Below are positions 30,493 through 39,574 of a stretch of DNA of 64,000 nt, in pieces. The number at the start of each line of letters is the position of its first letter. Positions within the stretch are counted from its first letter, which is position 1. The DNA comes from Agromyces sp. Marseille-P2726 (GTDB taxonomy: Bacteria; Actinomycetota; Actinomycetes; Actinomycetales; Microbacteriaceae), in contig NZ_CADDWM010000015.1 in NCBI RefSeq assembly GCF_902809835.1, positions 124,001 to 188,000 of the forward strand. Reading direction: 5' to 3'. The notes beneath the pieces were generated by a model. That model did no database searches and was not told the origin of the DNA. It was given only the letters and a program-made list of their open reading frames with translations. The translations under genes and the position numbers were made by a program.

Positions 30493-31587
30493 ATGAGCAC
30501 TCTTGACACGACGCCCGCGACGGAAGATCTCCCCGCCGCTGGCCGACCGAAGCCGAAATCGCAAGGAGGCGGCTTCGGTCGATACCTGCTGATCCGCTTC
30601 CTGCTGATCTTCCCGACCATCTTCATCCTGGTCACCCTCGTCTTCTTCCTGATGCGCACCACGGGCGACCCGATCACCGCCGCTCAGGGTGGCCGGCTCG
30701 GACCCGAGGCGCTCGCAGAGCTGCGTGCCGCCGCAGGATTCGACCGGCCGATCTTCATCCAGTACGTCGAGTACCTCGGCCAGATCGCGACGTTCAACTT
30801 CGGCGAGACGCTGACCACGAACCGGCCGGTGTTCGAGGTGCTCGCAACCTATGGCCCCGCCACGTTCGAGCTCGTCTTCTACTCGCTCATCGTCGCCTTC
30901 GCCGTCGGAATCCCGCTCGGCCTCCTCACGGCGTACTACCGCGACAAGCCGCAGGATGCGGTGTTCCGCGTGCTCGCCATCTACTGGTACGCGGTGCCGG
31001 TCTTCTTCGCCGGTCTCATCCTGAAGCTCATCTTCTCGGTCTGGCTGAAGTGGTTCCCCGTCGCCGGGCGCGCGAGCGTGGCCACCGAGCTGCAGATCCA
31101 GGCGATGCCGAACAAGACCGGCTTCTACACGATCGACGCCATCATGAGCGGCAATCCCGAGGTGCTCATGGACGTGCTGTCGCACGCCGTGCTGCCGGCG
31201 ATCGCCCTGGGGCTCCTGACCGCCGGCATCTTCCTCCGGCTCGTGCGCACGAACGTCATCGGCACGCTCGCGACCGATTACGTCGACGCGGCCAGATCGC
31301 GCGGGGTGGGGGAGCTGCGGCTCCTCCGCAAGCACGCGTACCGGCCGGCCCTGATCCCGATCGTCACCGTCATCGGCCTCCAGATCGCGCTGCTGCTGGC
31401 CGGCGCCATCCTCACCGAGACGACGTTCGAATGGAAGGGCCTGGGATTCATCCTCGTCGAGTTCATCGAGTCGAGGGACTACGTGGCCGTGCAGGGCATC
31501 GTCGTCCTGCTCGCGGTGATCGTCGCGGTCACCAACTTCATCGTCGACATCATCGCGGCGTTCATCGACCCGAGGGTGAGGTACTGA
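30493..31587 (+). CDS. Peptide ABC transporter permease, DppB/OppB type
   Basis: Membrane subunit, 364 residues, with an N-terminal TM helix (LLIRFLLIFPTIFILVTLVFFLM, about 30-52) and five further segments. The EAA loop reads ARSRGVGELRLLRKHAYRPALIPIV, which contacts the ATPase. TGDPITAAQGG and the conserved PIFIQYVEYLGQIATFNFGETL are family features. A long low-complexity Lys/Pro N-terminal tail is in the cytoplasm. Partner of the following permease; the next gene starts two bases after its stop. Confidence 0.92.
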   Translation: MSTLDTTPATEDLPAAGRPKPKSQGGGFGRYLLIRFLLIFPTIFILVTLVFFLMRTTGDPITAAQGGRLGPEALAELRAAAGFDRPIFIQYVEYLGQIATFNFGETLTTNRPVFEVLATYGPATFELVFYSLIVAFAVGIPLGLLTAYYRDKPQDAVFRVLAIYWYAVPVFFAGLILKLIFSVWLKWFPVAGRASVATELQIQAMPNKTGFYTIDAIMSGNPEVLMDVLSHAVLPAIALGLLTAGIFLRLVRTNVIGTLATDYVDAARSRGVGELRLLRKHAYRPALIPIVTVIGLQIALLLAGAILTETTFEWKGLGFILVEFIESRDYVAVQGIVVLLAVIVAVTNFIVDIIAAFIDPRVRY

Positions 31588-31588
31588 C

Positions 31589-32665
31589 ATGACCGCGGCA
31601 TCCGTCACCCCCGCCGCCCCGAAGCGGCGACTCCGCGACCGGCTCCCGGTCATCCACCATCTTCGGCAGAGCGTCGGCCTCCAGCGCGGCATGCTGGTCG
31701 CCGGCCTCGTGCTGCTCGCGATCTTCGTGATCTGCGCGATCTTCGCGCCGCTCCTCGCGCCGTACGGGTTCGCGCAGCGGCGCGACGAGGCCGGGTCGTT
31801 CGGCACCCAGCAGCCGCCGTCGGCCGAGCACTGGTTCGGCACCACGGTCGGCGGCTACGACGTGCTCTCGCGGGTGATCTTCGGCGCGCAGACCGCGATC
31901 CTCGTGGTCATCGTCGCGGTCATCCTCTCGCTCTTCATCGGCGTCGCCCTCGGCCTGTACGCGGGCTACTTCGGCGGATGGCTCGATCGCGTGATGGTCG
32001 TCGTGTTCGACGCCATCTACGCATTCCCGTCGCTGCTGCTCGCCATCGTGCTCTCGATCGTCATCTCAGGGGGGCAGTCGAGCCTGTGGGGCGGCGTGCT
32101 CGCGGCGGGCGGATCGATCGTCGTGGTGTTCATCCCGCAGTACTTCCGCGTCATCCGCGCCGAGACGGTGCGCATCAAGGCGGAGCCGTTCGTCGAGTCG
32201 GCGAAGGTGCTCGGCGCCTCGAACTCGCGGATCGTGTTCAAGCACGTGTTCCGCAACGCGACACGCACGCTCCCGCTCATCATCACGCTGAACTCCGCCG
32301 AGGCGATCCTCACGCTCGCGGCGCTCGGCTTCATCGGCTTCGGCATCGAGCCGACCGCCGCCGCCGACTGGGGCTACGACCTGAACAAGGCCCAGTCGGA
32401 TGTCACGAGTGGCATCTGGTGGACCGCCACGTTCCCCGGCCTCGCGATCGTGCTGGCGGTGCTCGGCATCATGCTCGTGGGCGAGAGCCTCAACGACCTG
32501 GCCGACCCGCGACTCCGCAGCCGCCGCCGCATCGCCCAGGCGGCCGGCGAAGTTGCGCAGACCTCCGTCGTTCCGGGCGGCACGCTCGCCGCAGGCCCCG
32601 GAGGACTCGGCGGCCTCGAAGACGGGGAATCGTTCGACGAGCACGGAATCGAGGTCAAGCGATGA
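31589..32665 (+). CDS. Peptide ABC transporter permease, DppC/OppC type
   Basis: Second permease, 358 residues. The N-terminal OppC-like helix MLVAGLVLLAIFVICAIFAPLLAPYG is followed by the HWFGTTVGGYDVLSRVIFGAQ region and five more TM segments; the EAA loop is AKVLGASNSRIVFKHVFRNATRTLPLI. The C-terminal tail (about 330-358) is extended, Gly- and Glu-rich. It overlaps the ATPase gene by ATGA. Together with the upstream permease it forms the channel. Confidence 0.92.
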   Translation: MTAASVTPAAPKRRLRDRLPVIHHLRQSVGLQRGMLVAGLVLLAIFVICAIFAPLLAPYGFAQRRDEAGSFGTQQPPSAEHWFGTTVGGYDVLSRVIFGAQTAILVVIVAVILSLFIGVALGLYAGYFGGWLDRVMVVVFDAIYAFPSLLLAIVLSIVISGGQSSLWGGVLAAGGSIVVVFIPQYFRVIRAETVRIKAEPFVESAKVLGASNSRIVFKHVFRNATRTLPLIITLNSAEAILTLAALGFIGFGIEPTAAADWGYDLNKAQSDVTSGIWWTATFPGLAIVLAVLGIMLVGESLNDLADPRLRSRRRIAQAAGEVAQTSVVPGGTLAAGPGGLGGLEDGESFDEHGIEVKR

Positions 32666-34350
32666 GCACGGTGCTCGACATCAAGAACCTCGGTGTCTCG
32701 TTCTCCACCGACGCCGGGGCCGTGAAGGCCGTCGACGACGTCTCGCTCTCCGTCGAACGCGGCGAGGTGCTCGCCATCGTCGGCGAATCGGGCAGCGGCA
32801 AGACCGTGACGGCCAAGACGATCCTCGGTCTGTTGCCCGAGACGGCCACGACGCGAGGCGCCGTGCTGCTCTCCGATCGCGACGGCGAACGCGCGCAGGA
32901 CGTCATCAGCCTTTCCAAGCAGCAGCTGCGCGAAATCCGCGGCGACGACGTCGCCATGGTGTTCCAGGAGCCCTCCACGGCCCTCAACCCGGTGTACACG
33001 GTCGGCTGGCAGATCATGGAGGGCCTGCGAGCGCACAGCTCGATGTCGAAGAAGGATGCTCGCGCCAAGGCGATCGACATCCTTCGCAAGGTGGGAATCC
33101 CAGATCCCGAGCATCGGGTCGACCACTATCCGCACCAGTTCTCGGGCGGGCAGAAGCAGCGTGTCGTCATCGCGATGGCGCTCGTGCTCGAGCCGGGCCT
33201 CATCGTCGCCGATGAACCCACCACGGCGCTCGACGTCACCGTGCAGGCCGAGATCCTCGACCTGCTGCGCAGGGTTCGCGACGAGTTCGGAACCGCCATC
33301 GTCCTCATCACGCACAACATGGGCGTCGTGGCCGACCTCGCCGACCGCGTCGCAGTGATGTATCAGGGCAAGGTCGTCGAGGAGGCCGACGTGAGGTCGC
33401 TCTTCGCGGCGCCGAAGGCCGACTACACGAAGGCGCTGCTCGCCGCCGTGCCGTACGTCGGACATGGCACCGTGCGTGCCGCGGAGCGAGCGGCCGAGCG
33501 CCCCGAGGGCTGGGCGCAGCAGCCGCCGGTGGTCGAAGCTCGTGGTCTCGAGATCGTGTATCCCGGACGCTTCGGTCGCGAGGGGTTCCGTGCCGTCGAC
33601 GGCGTCGATCTCGTGATCCGCCCGGGCGAGGTGCTCGGCCTGGTGGGGGAATCGGGTTCGGGCAAGACCACCATCGGGCGCGCGATCGCCGGGCTCACGA
33701 AGGTGACCGGCGGCTCGCTGAAGGTGCTCGGCGCCGAGATGCACGGCATCCGCGAGCGCGAGTTCCGACCGCTCCGCAGCCGCATCGGCTTCGTGTTCCA
33801 AGACCCCGCGTCGAGCTTCAACCCGCTGCTCACGATCGGCGAGTGCGTGGCCGAGCCCCTCATCATCCACGGACATGCGAAGGATGCCGCATCGGCGCGC
33901 ACGCGCGTCGACGAGCTCCTCGAGGCCGTGCAGCTCCCGAAGGCCTACGGCGATCGGTTCCCGCATGAGCTCAGCGGCGGCCAGCGCCAGCGTGCCAGTC
34001 TCGCGCGGGCGCTCGCGCTCGGGCCCGAACTGCTCATCGCCGACGAGCCCACCTCCGCGCTCGACGTGTCGGTGCAGGCTCGCGTGCTCGAGCTGTTCGG
34101 CGAGCTGCAACTCGAGTTCGGCTTCGCCTCGCTGTTCATCAGCCACGACCTCGCCGTGGTCGACCTGCTCGCCGACCGCATCGCGGTGCTGTATCGCGGT
34201 CGACTCGTCGAGGAGGGAACGGGCGTCGAGGTGCTCGGAGCACCCGAAGACGAGTACACGCAGCGCCTGCTGGCATCGCTGCCGGTGCCCGACCCGATCG
34301 CCCAGGCCGAACGACGAGAGGAACTGCGCCGACTCCGGGAGGCGGTGTGA
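32662..34350 (+). CDS. Fused double ATP-binding protein (DppD-DppF) of the peptide transporter
   Basis: One 562-residue chain with two complete ABC domains: first Walker A GESGSGKT (about 42), signature FSGGQKQR (about 160) and Walker B VADEPTTALD; second Walker A GESGSGKT (about 328), signature LSGGQRQR (about 436) and IADEPTSALD. Each has the extra oligopeptide C-terminal region. The fusion replaces the usual two separate DppD and DppF subunits. Overlaps the permease start by ATGA and the next gene's start by one base. Confidence 0.93.
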   Translation: MSTVLDIKNLGVSFSTDAGAVKAVDDVSLSVERGEVLAIVGESGSGKTVTAKTILGLLPETATTRGAVLLSDRDGERAQDVISLSKQQLREIRGDDVAMVFQEPSTALNPVYTVGWQIMEGLRAHSSMSKKDARAKAIDILRKVGIPDPEHRVDHYPHQFSGGQKQRVVIAMALVLEPGLIVADEPTTALDVTVQAEILDLLRRVRDEFGTAIVLITHNMGVVADLADRVAVMYQGKVVEEADVRSLFAAPKADYTKALLAAVPYVGHGTVRAAERAAERPEGWAQQPPVVEARGLEIVYPGRFGREGFRAVDGVDLVIRPGEVLGLVGESGSGKTTIGRAIAGLTKVTGGSLKVLGAEMHGIREREFRPLRSRIGFVFQDPASSFNPLLTIGECVAEPLIIHGHAKDAASARTRVDELLEAVQLPKAYGDRFPHELSGGQRQRASLARALALGPELLIADEPTSALDVSVQARVLELFGELQLEFGFASLFISHDLAVVDLLADRIAVLYRGRLVEEGTGVEVLGAPEDEYTQRLLASLPVPDPIAQAERREELRRLREAV

Positions 34351-35210
34351 TGCGGGGAGCAGCCGCACACGGTTACCCGATCGTGCTCAGCGACCTCACG
34401 CTGGAGTATCCGGCGCACGGTCCGAGCCCGGCTCACGTGGCGCTGCACGGGCTCTCCTTCACGATCGCGCCGGGTGAGGTGGTCGGCCTCCTCGGCAGTG
34501 CCGGCAGCGGCAAGTCGACGCTCGCGAAGGTCCTCTCCGGAATCGCCCTCGAACAACGGCAGGGTGAAGTACAGCCCGTGATCACCGGCGGCGACGCGAC
34601 CGTGATGGGGCAGAGCCTCCGCAAGTTGCCGAAGCGCCGTCTGCCCGAGTACCGCTTCCACGTCGGGTACCTCCCGCAGGATGCCGCGGCGAAGCTGCCG
34701 CCCGATCTCACCGTGTCGGAGATCGTCGCGGAGCCGATCCTGGAGCGCGACCGGCGCTACAACCGCCGCGCGCTGACCACTCGCGTCGCAACCATGATCG
34801 ACGGCGTGCGGCTGCCGCTCGGATTCCTCGAGAAGTTCCCGTACGAGCTGAGCGGCGGGCAGCGGCAGCGCGTCGCGCTGGCACGGGCGCTCGTGCTCGG
34901 CCCGTCCGTCCTCGTCGCCGACGAGCCGACCGCGGGCATCGACCTCACGGTCCGTGACGCGGTGGCGCAGCTCATCGGCGAGCTCCGCGAGCGGCACAAC
35001 TTCTCGGCGCTCATCATCAGCCACGACCTGCCGGTGCTGCGTCGCACGGCCGATCGCATCGCCGTGCTCGATCGTGGCGAGCTCGCCGCGCTCGGCACGA
35101 TCGATGAGGTGTTCGAGGACCCGCGGCATCCGTACGTCATGGCCCTTGCCGGTGCGCTCGACGCCGGGCACGCGGTGATCGACGACCTCGAGGAGGGCCC
35201 ATCGATCTGA
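34350..35210 (+). CDS. Additional ABC transporter ATP-binding protein of the cluster
   Basis: A third ATPase of 286 residues after the fused one: Walker A GSAGSGKST (about 48), signature LSGGQRQR, Walker B LVADEPTAGID and H-loop ISHD. The N-terminus has an aromatic/Pro stretch (YPAHGPSPAHVALHG) and the region after Walker A departs from DppD/F. The start could also be the GTG three bases earlier; ATG gives a TGATG overlap with the preceding gene. It may form a heterodimeric ATPase, replace DppF under some conditions, or serve another permease. Confidence 0.85.
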   Translation: MRGAAAHGYPIVLSDLTLEYPAHGPSPAHVALHGLSFTIAPGEVVGLLGSAGSGKSTLAKVLSGIALEQRQGEVQPVITGGDATVMGQSLRKLPKRRLPEYRFHVGYLPQDAAAKLPPDLTVSEIVAEPILERDRRYNRRALTTRVATMIDGVRLPLGFLEKFPYELSGGQRQRVALARALVLGPSVLVADEPTAGIDLTVRDAVAQLIGELRERHNFSALIISHDLPVLRRTADRIAVLDRGELAALGTIDEVFEDPRHPYVMALAGALDAGHAVIDDLEEGPSI

Positions 35211-35284
35211 CGCTCGGCGAGTGGGTGGCGCCGATTGGGAGTTCCCCACGGTGCTTTGCTAGAGTGTCTCTGCTGAGCAAGCGA

Positions 35285-35357
35285 TCCTCCATAGCTCAAT
35301 TGGCAGAGCAATCGGCTGTTAACCGATAGGTTCTTGGTTCGAGTCCAAGTGGGGGAG
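35285..35357 (+). tRNA. tRNA-Asn (anticodon GTT)
   Basis: 73-nt cloverleaf: acceptor TCCTCCA pairs with TGGGGGA, D-arm AGCTCAATTGGCAGAGC, anticodon arm ATCGG-CTGTTAA-CCGAT with GTT at 35318-35320, T-arm around TTGGTTCGAGTCCAA. CCA is not encoded. A TAGAGT hexamer at 35260-35265 is a possible -10 element. Confidence 0.95.
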
Positions 35358-35364
35358 CGGGAAA

Positions 35365-35388
35365 GGCCGCCCGGTTATCCGGGCGGCC
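35365..35388 (+). terminator. Intrinsic terminator after tRNA-Asn
   Basis: GGCCGCCCGG (35365-35374), loop TTAT, then CCGGGCGGCC (35379-35388), followed by TTTGTT: a perfect 10-bp stem with a U-rich tail, immediately downstream of the tRNA. Confidence 0.85.
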
Positions 35389-35411
35389 TTTGTTCGTTGC
35401 AGGAGGGATTC

Positions 35412-36137
35412 GTGGAGAACCAGGCGACGCATCCCGCGCCCGAGCGCACTGCCGACGCGTCGCGGGTCGCCGTGCGCGACAGCCTCGCCGTCGGGATCGC
35501 CACGGCCGCCTACGGCATCTCGTTCGGCGCGCTTTCGGTGGCGGCCGGGCTCGACATCTGGCAGACGTGCTTCCTCAGCCTGGTGATGTTCACCGGTGGC
35601 TCGCAGTTCGCGCTGGTCGGCGTGCTCGCAGGCGGCGGAACGGCGGCCGGGGGTTCCGCGATCGCGACCGCCGGAATGCTCGGCATCCGCAACGTGGTCT
35701 ACGGAATGCGGATGAAGCCCGTGGTCGATCGAGGCGGGCTGTTGCGCCGCGTCGCCGCCGCCTGGGTGACGATCGACGAGTCGACGGCCGTCGCGCTCGC
35801 TCAGCCCGAGGAGCGGTCGGCTCGAGTGGGATTCTGGGTGACCGGCGTCGTCATCTTCGCCGGGTGGAACCTGACCACGCTCGCGGGCGCCCTCATCGGA
35901 GACGCGCTCGGCGACACACGCGCGTGGGGCCTCGACGCGGCCGCGGCCGCGGCCTTCGTGGGGCTGCTCTGGCCCCGGCTGAGGCGCTTCCAGGCCGGAG
36001 CCGTGGCCGTCGCCGCTGCGGTCGTCGCCACGATCACGATCCCGCTGCTCATGCCCGGCCTCCCGGTGCTCGTGGCCGCGGCAGTGGCGGTGGTCGTCGG
36101 CTGGTTCAACGTGTTCTCACGGCGGAGCGACGCATGA
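35412..36137 (+). CDS. azlC: AzlC-family branched-chain amino acid exporter, large subunit
   Basis: Inner-membrane subunit of an AzlCD/BrnFE-type exporter (241 residues). AYGISFGALSVAAGL is the AzlC signature near the first helix, with LVMFTGGSQFALVGVLAGGG following; about seven TM helices are visible. The GTG has an ideal AGGAGGG ahead of it, so expression should be good. Overlaps azlD by ATGA. Leucine/isoleucine export is the described role in the family; specificity here is inferred only. Confidence 0.9.
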   Translation: MENQATHPAPERTADASRVAVRDSLAVGIATAAYGISFGALSVAAGLDIWQTCFLSLVMFTGGSQFALVGVLAGGGTAAGGSAIATAGMLGIRNVVYGMRMKPVVDRGGLLRRVAAAWVTIDESTAVALAQPEERSARVGFWVTGVVIFAGWNLTTLAGALIGDALGDTRAWGLDAAAAAAFVGLLWPRLRRFQAGAVAVAAAVVATITIPLLMPGLPVLVAAAVAVVVGWFNVFSRRSDA

Positions 36138-36439
36138 CGACCTGGCACATCATCCTCCTCGCTTCGGCCGCCACCCTGGCGCTCAAGCTCGGCGGGTACT
36201 TCGTCCCGGCCGGATTCCTCGAGCGCGAGCGGCCCGCTCGCATCGCCGACCTGCTGACGGTGGCGCTGCTGGCCGCGCTCATCGCCGTGCAGACGCTCGG
36301 TGCCGGGCAGGCGGTCGTCGTCGACGCGCGCGTGCCGGCCGTGGTCGTCGCTGCGGCCCTCTTCGCGCTGCGGGTGCCATTCATCGTCGTGGTCGCCGTC
36401 GCCGCGCTGGTGGCCGCCGGCATCCGCGCCTTCACCTGA
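36134..36439 (+). CDS. azlD: AzlD-family branched-chain amino acid exporter, small subunit
   Basis: 101-residue partner of AzlC with three to four TM helices (WHIILLASAATLALKLGGYFV, LLTVALLAALIAVQTLG, VPAVVVAAALFALRVPFIVVVAVAALVAAG) and the family ERERPARIADLLTVALL core. It overlaps azlC by ATGA, so the two subunits are produced together. Convergent with def, whose stop is 33 bases away. Confidence 0.9.
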   Translation: MTTWHIILLASAATLALKLGGYFVPAGFLERERPARIADLLTVALLAALIAVQTLGAGQAVVVDARVPAVVVAAALFALRVPFIVVVAVAALVAAGIRAFT

Positions 36440-36472
36440 GCTGCCCAACCTGTCAGTCGGGTGCCTGCGAGC

Positions 36473-37039
36473 TCAGCCTTCCAGGTCGTCGACGCCGGGC
36501 ATCCACGAGACGCCGGGTCGCCCCCAGCCGACCTTCTTCGCGATCTTCGCCACAATGCGCTGATCCTTGTCGCCGAGGCGATCCGTGTAGAGCGTGCCGT
36601 CGAGGTGGTCGTACTCGTGCTGGAAGATCCGGGCGAGCCATCCCTCGGCCTCGATCTCGAATGACGAGCCGTCGAGCTCTGTCGCGCGGAGCAGCGCCCG
36701 TTCGGCTCGGCGCAGCGGGAATCGCTCTCCGGGGAAGGAGAGGCACCCCTCGGACTCCTCCTCGGGGTCGGGTTCGCCCGCGGGCGGCGGTGAGATCCAC
36801 AACTCGGGGTTTATGGCGCCCCCCCGCCACTTGCGCCCGCCCTCGTCGACCCACCCGAAGGTGAAGACGCGGAGTGCCACCCCGACCTGGGGGGCGGCGA
36901 GGCCGACGCCAGGCGCGGCATCCATCGTCTCGTACATGTCCCGCACGAGGACCCGGAGATCGTCATCGAACTCCTCGACCGGAAGCGCGGGGGAATGCAG
37001 CACGGGATCGCCCGAGATGCGGATGGGGAGCACGGCCAT
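36473..37039 (-). CDS. def: Peptide deformylase
   Basis: Metalloenzyme that removes the formyl group from nascent chains at the ribosome. The 188-residue product carries the three motifs: GVGLAAPQ (44-51), EGCLS (97-101, with Cys99) and the metal motif HEYDH (His141, Glu142, His145). N-terminal extension MAVLPIRISGDPVLHSPALPVE is standard. The ATG lies 40 bases from a divergent gene. Confidence 0.95.
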   Translation of the reverse strand: MAVLPIRISGDPVLHSPALPVEEFDDDLRVLVRDMYETMDAAPGVGLAAPQVGVALRVFTFGWVDEGGRKWRGGAINPELWISPPPAGEPDPEEESEGCLSFPGERFPLRRAERALLRATELDGSSFEIEAEGWLARIFQHEYDHLDGTLYTDRLGDKDQRIVAKIAKKVGWGRPGVSWMPGVDDLEG

Positions 37040-37079
37040 TCGCCAAGGATATCGACGGCCGAACAGGTAGTGTCGTCAC

Positions 37080-37997
37080 GTGGATCCGGACCTGAGCGAC
37101 CTCTCCGAGCAGATCGCACTCGACCCCACGCAGTTCATCGGGATCCCGCTCGCGCTCGTCGGAGCGGTGTTCCTCTCGCTCGGCGCCCAGTTCCAGCACC
37201 GGGGTGTCGTGAAGGTCGAGGCGCGCACGGTCGACACGCTCGGCAAGGGGCTGAACGGCAGGCAGCTGGCCCTGTTGCTCGCTCGCCCGTCGTGGGTGCT
37301 CGGCACGCTCATGCTCGGCCTCGCGATCGTGTTCCAGCTGGGTAGCCTCTACTTCGCGCCGATCATCGTGGTGCAGCCGCTCGGTGCGATCGCGCTCGTC
37401 ATCACGTCGATCCTGAACTCGCGCCTCAACCACGTGAAGCTCAACCGCAAGTCGATCATCGCGATCATCATGTGCGTCGGCGGCGTCTTCCTGTTCGTCG
37501 GCGTCGCGGCCTTCACGGCTGTCGACAAGCGGGTCACCGACCGGCAGCTCGTGACGATCCTCATCATCCTCGCGGTCGTGCTGATCCTTGCCGGCGTCGC
37601 CTTCGGCATGCTGCGTCGCCGGATCCGCGCGATCTTCTACGTCATCATGGCCGGAGTGCTGTACGGCTTCGTCGTGACCTTGGCCAAGGTGGTGCTCGGA
37701 CGCATCCAGCAGCGCGAGTTCGAGTGGCTCACGTTCACCTGCCTGCTCGGGCTTCTTCTCGCGATGGCGCTCGGCGCCTACTTCGTGCAGAACGCCTACG
37801 CGACCGGCCCGCCCGACCTGGTCATCGCCGGCCTGACTGTCGTCGATCCCATGGTTGCGGTCGTGATCGGCATCGTCGTGCTCGGTGAGGCGTCGCAGGC
37901 GCCACTCTGGGCCATGGTCACGTTCGTCGTTGCGGGTGCGATCGCCGTCTGGGGCGTGTTCATGCTCGCCCGGAACCATCCGCAGACACGGCTGTGA
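37080..37997 (+). CDS. DMT-superfamily (EamA/NIPA-like) membrane transporter
   Basis: 305-residue integral membrane protein with nine to ten hydrophobic helices, starting IPLALVGAVFLSLGAQFQHRG and including FAPIIVVQPLGAIALVITSILNSRL and PDLVIAGLTVVDPMVAVVIGIVVLGEASQAP, which match the drug/metabolite transporter fold and resemble NIPA-type and related proteins that carry Mg2+ or small amines. The GTG start lies 40 bases from def on the other strand. Substrate not identifiable. Confidence 0.8.
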   Translation: MDPDLSDLSEQIALDPTQFIGIPLALVGAVFLSLGAQFQHRGVVKVEARTVDTLGKGLNGRQLALLLARPSWVLGTLMLGLAIVFQLGSLYFAPIIVVQPLGAIALVITSILNSRLNHVKLNRKSIIAIIMCVGGVFLFVGVAAFTAVDKRVTDRQLVTILIILAVVLILAGVAFGMLRRRIRAIFYVIMAGVLYGFVVTLAKVVLGRIQQREFEWLTFTCLLGLLLAMALGAYFVQNAYATGPPDLVIAGLTVVDPMVAVVIGIVVLGEASQAPLWAMVTFVVAGAIAVWGVFMLARNHPQTRL

Positions 37998-38149
37998 GCA
38001 GGTCGAACGACATGCGATCCTGCGAACACGCAGCCGGCGGTGCGTAGACTATGGTCGGATTCAGTCAGCGCGCGCTATCCCCCGACTGCGCCGGCACATG
38101 ACGGGGCCAGATCGCCCCCATCCGACAACTGTGAGGAACAAACACCAAC

Positions 38150-39403
38150 GTGTCTGACACACCCGGTGCGTCAACCCCCGGCACCGTCGACCCTCAGACG
38201 GACGGACCGCTCAGGATCCTGATCGGAGCCGACACGTTCGCTCCCGACGTGAACGGTGCGGCCCGCTTCGCCGAACGTCTCGCCGCAGGGCTCGTCGAGC
38301 GCGGCCACGACGTGCACATCGTGGCCCCCGCTGCGAGCCGCAAGCACGGCACGTGGAAGGAGGTGCACGAGGGTCAGGAGATGACCGCGCACCGCATCTA
38401 CAGCTGGCGCTGGTACCCGCACGACTGGCTTCGCTTCGCCCTTCCGTGGCGCATCAAGCAGAACGCCGCTCGCATCCTCGATGAGGTGAAGCCCGATGTC
38501 GTGCATTTCCAGTCGCACATCGTCGTCGGGCGCGGGCTGTCGATCGAGGCGGAGAAGCGCGGCATCCGCATCGTCGGCACCAATCACTTCATGCCCGAGA
38601 ACATGCTCGAGTTCACGCTCATTCCGAAGGCCTGGCAGGACTGGTCGGTGGGGCTCGCCTGGAAGGCCGCGCGGCGAACGTTCGGTCGGGCTGAGGCGGT
38701 CACCACCCCGACTCGCCGCGCCGCCGACTTCTTGGAGCGGTATACCGGTCTGCGCGGCGTGCACGCGATCTCGTGCGGCATCGACGCGCACAAGTACTCG
38801 CCGAACTGGGCGCCGCGCACCGAGAACCGCATCATCTTCGTGGGTCGCGTCACCGGTGAGAAGCACATCGACGTGCTGCTTCGGGCGGTGACCCTGCTTC
38901 CCGAATCGCTCGACGTCAAGGTCGAGATCGTGGGCGGCGGCGACCAGAAGCGCAACCTCGAGAACATGGCGGTCGAGCTCGGTATCGCCGACCGCGTGAC
39001 CTTCACCGGCTACGTCACCGACGAGGAGCTGCGCGAGGCGTACCACCGCGCATCCGTGCTCGCGATGCCATCGATCGCCGAGCTGCAGAGCATCGTGACC
39101 ATGGAGGCGATGGCGTCGGCGCTGCCCGTCGTCGCGGCGAACGCCATGGCCCTGCCGCACCTCGTGCACGACGGCGAGAACGGCTTTCTCTTCGAGCCAG
39201 GCAGCCCCGAAGACCTCGCGGCGAAGCTGCGCAAGGTGCTCGAGGCGTCACCAGACGACTACCGCGAGCTCAAGGAAGGGTCGATCCGACTCATCGCGGC
39301 GCACGACATCCAACGCACGATCTCGACGTTCGAGAGCCTGTATCGTGGGAAGCCGGTGACCGATCCGGTCACCGACGTCGCGTCGGCGGCACTCCCCGAG
39401 TGA
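38150..39403 (+). CDS. GT4-family glycosyltransferase
   Basis: GT-B glycosyltransferase, 417 residues. The N-terminal domain has GADTFAPDVNGAARFAERLAAGLVERGHDVHIVAP; the C-terminal nucleotide-sugar domain has NRIIFVGRVTGEKHIDVLLRAV, VEIVGGGDQKRNLE, RVTFTGYVTDEELREAYHRASVLAMPSIAELQSIVTMEAMASALPVVAAN, the GT4 ExxxxxxxE region being SIAELQSIVTMEAMA. Such proteins in actinobacteria build mannosylated phosphatidylinositol or glycolipids of the envelope; donor and acceptor are not identifiable. GTG start. Confidence 0.88.
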   Translation: MSDTPGASTPGTVDPQTDGPLRILIGADTFAPDVNGAARFAERLAAGLVERGHDVHIVAPAASRKHGTWKEVHEGQEMTAHRIYSWRWYPHDWLRFALPWRIKQNAARILDEVKPDVVHFQSHIVVGRGLSIEAEKRGIRIVGTNHFMPENMLEFTLIPKAWQDWSVGLAWKAARRTFGRAEAVTTPTRRAADFLERYTGLRGVHAISCGIDAHKYSPNWAPRTENRIIFVGRVTGEKHIDVLLRAVTLLPESLDVKVEIVGGGDQKRNLENMAVELGIADRVTFTGYVTDEELREAYHRASVLAMPSIAELQSIVTMEAMASALPVVAANAMALPHLVHDGENGFLFEPGSPEDLAAKLRKVLEASPDDYRELKEGSIRLIAAHDIQRTISTFESLYRGKPVTDPVTDVASAALPE

Positions 39404-39413
39404 CGCCCTGCGA

Positions 39414-39487
39414 GGGGCGGTAGCTCAGCCGGTCAGAGCAGTGGACTCATAATCCATCGGTCACGGGTTCAAGTCCCGTCCGCCCCA
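39414..39487 (+). tRNA. tRNA with CAT anticodon (tRNA-Met elongator or Ile2)
   Basis: 74-nt cloverleaf: acceptor GGGGCGG pairs with CCGCCCC, D-arm with GCTCAGCCGGTCAGAGC, anticodon arm GTGGA-CTCATAA-TCCAT with CAT at 39438-39440, T-arm ACGGG-TTCAAGT-CCCGT. It lacks initiator traits. CAT can be elongator Met or, if C34 is modified, Ile2; sequence alone does not settle it. An accessory island follows its 3' end. Confidence 0.9.
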
Positions 39488-39574
39488 CAGATATCGTTCT
39501 GATCGGGGCTTTCTTGGGATGGTCGCATGCCGCCAGTGGAATGCGATTCGGAATGCGCTCCGACATTCGACACG

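Noticed and set aside
32374-34368. Long minus-strand frame opposite the fused ABC ATPase
   Set aside because: The plus strand has two complete sets of Walker motifs; the minus frame has none.
39469-39574. Transposase reading frame running into the CAT tRNA
   Set aside because: It passes the inverted repeat and enters a good tRNA; chance read-out, not part of the protein.
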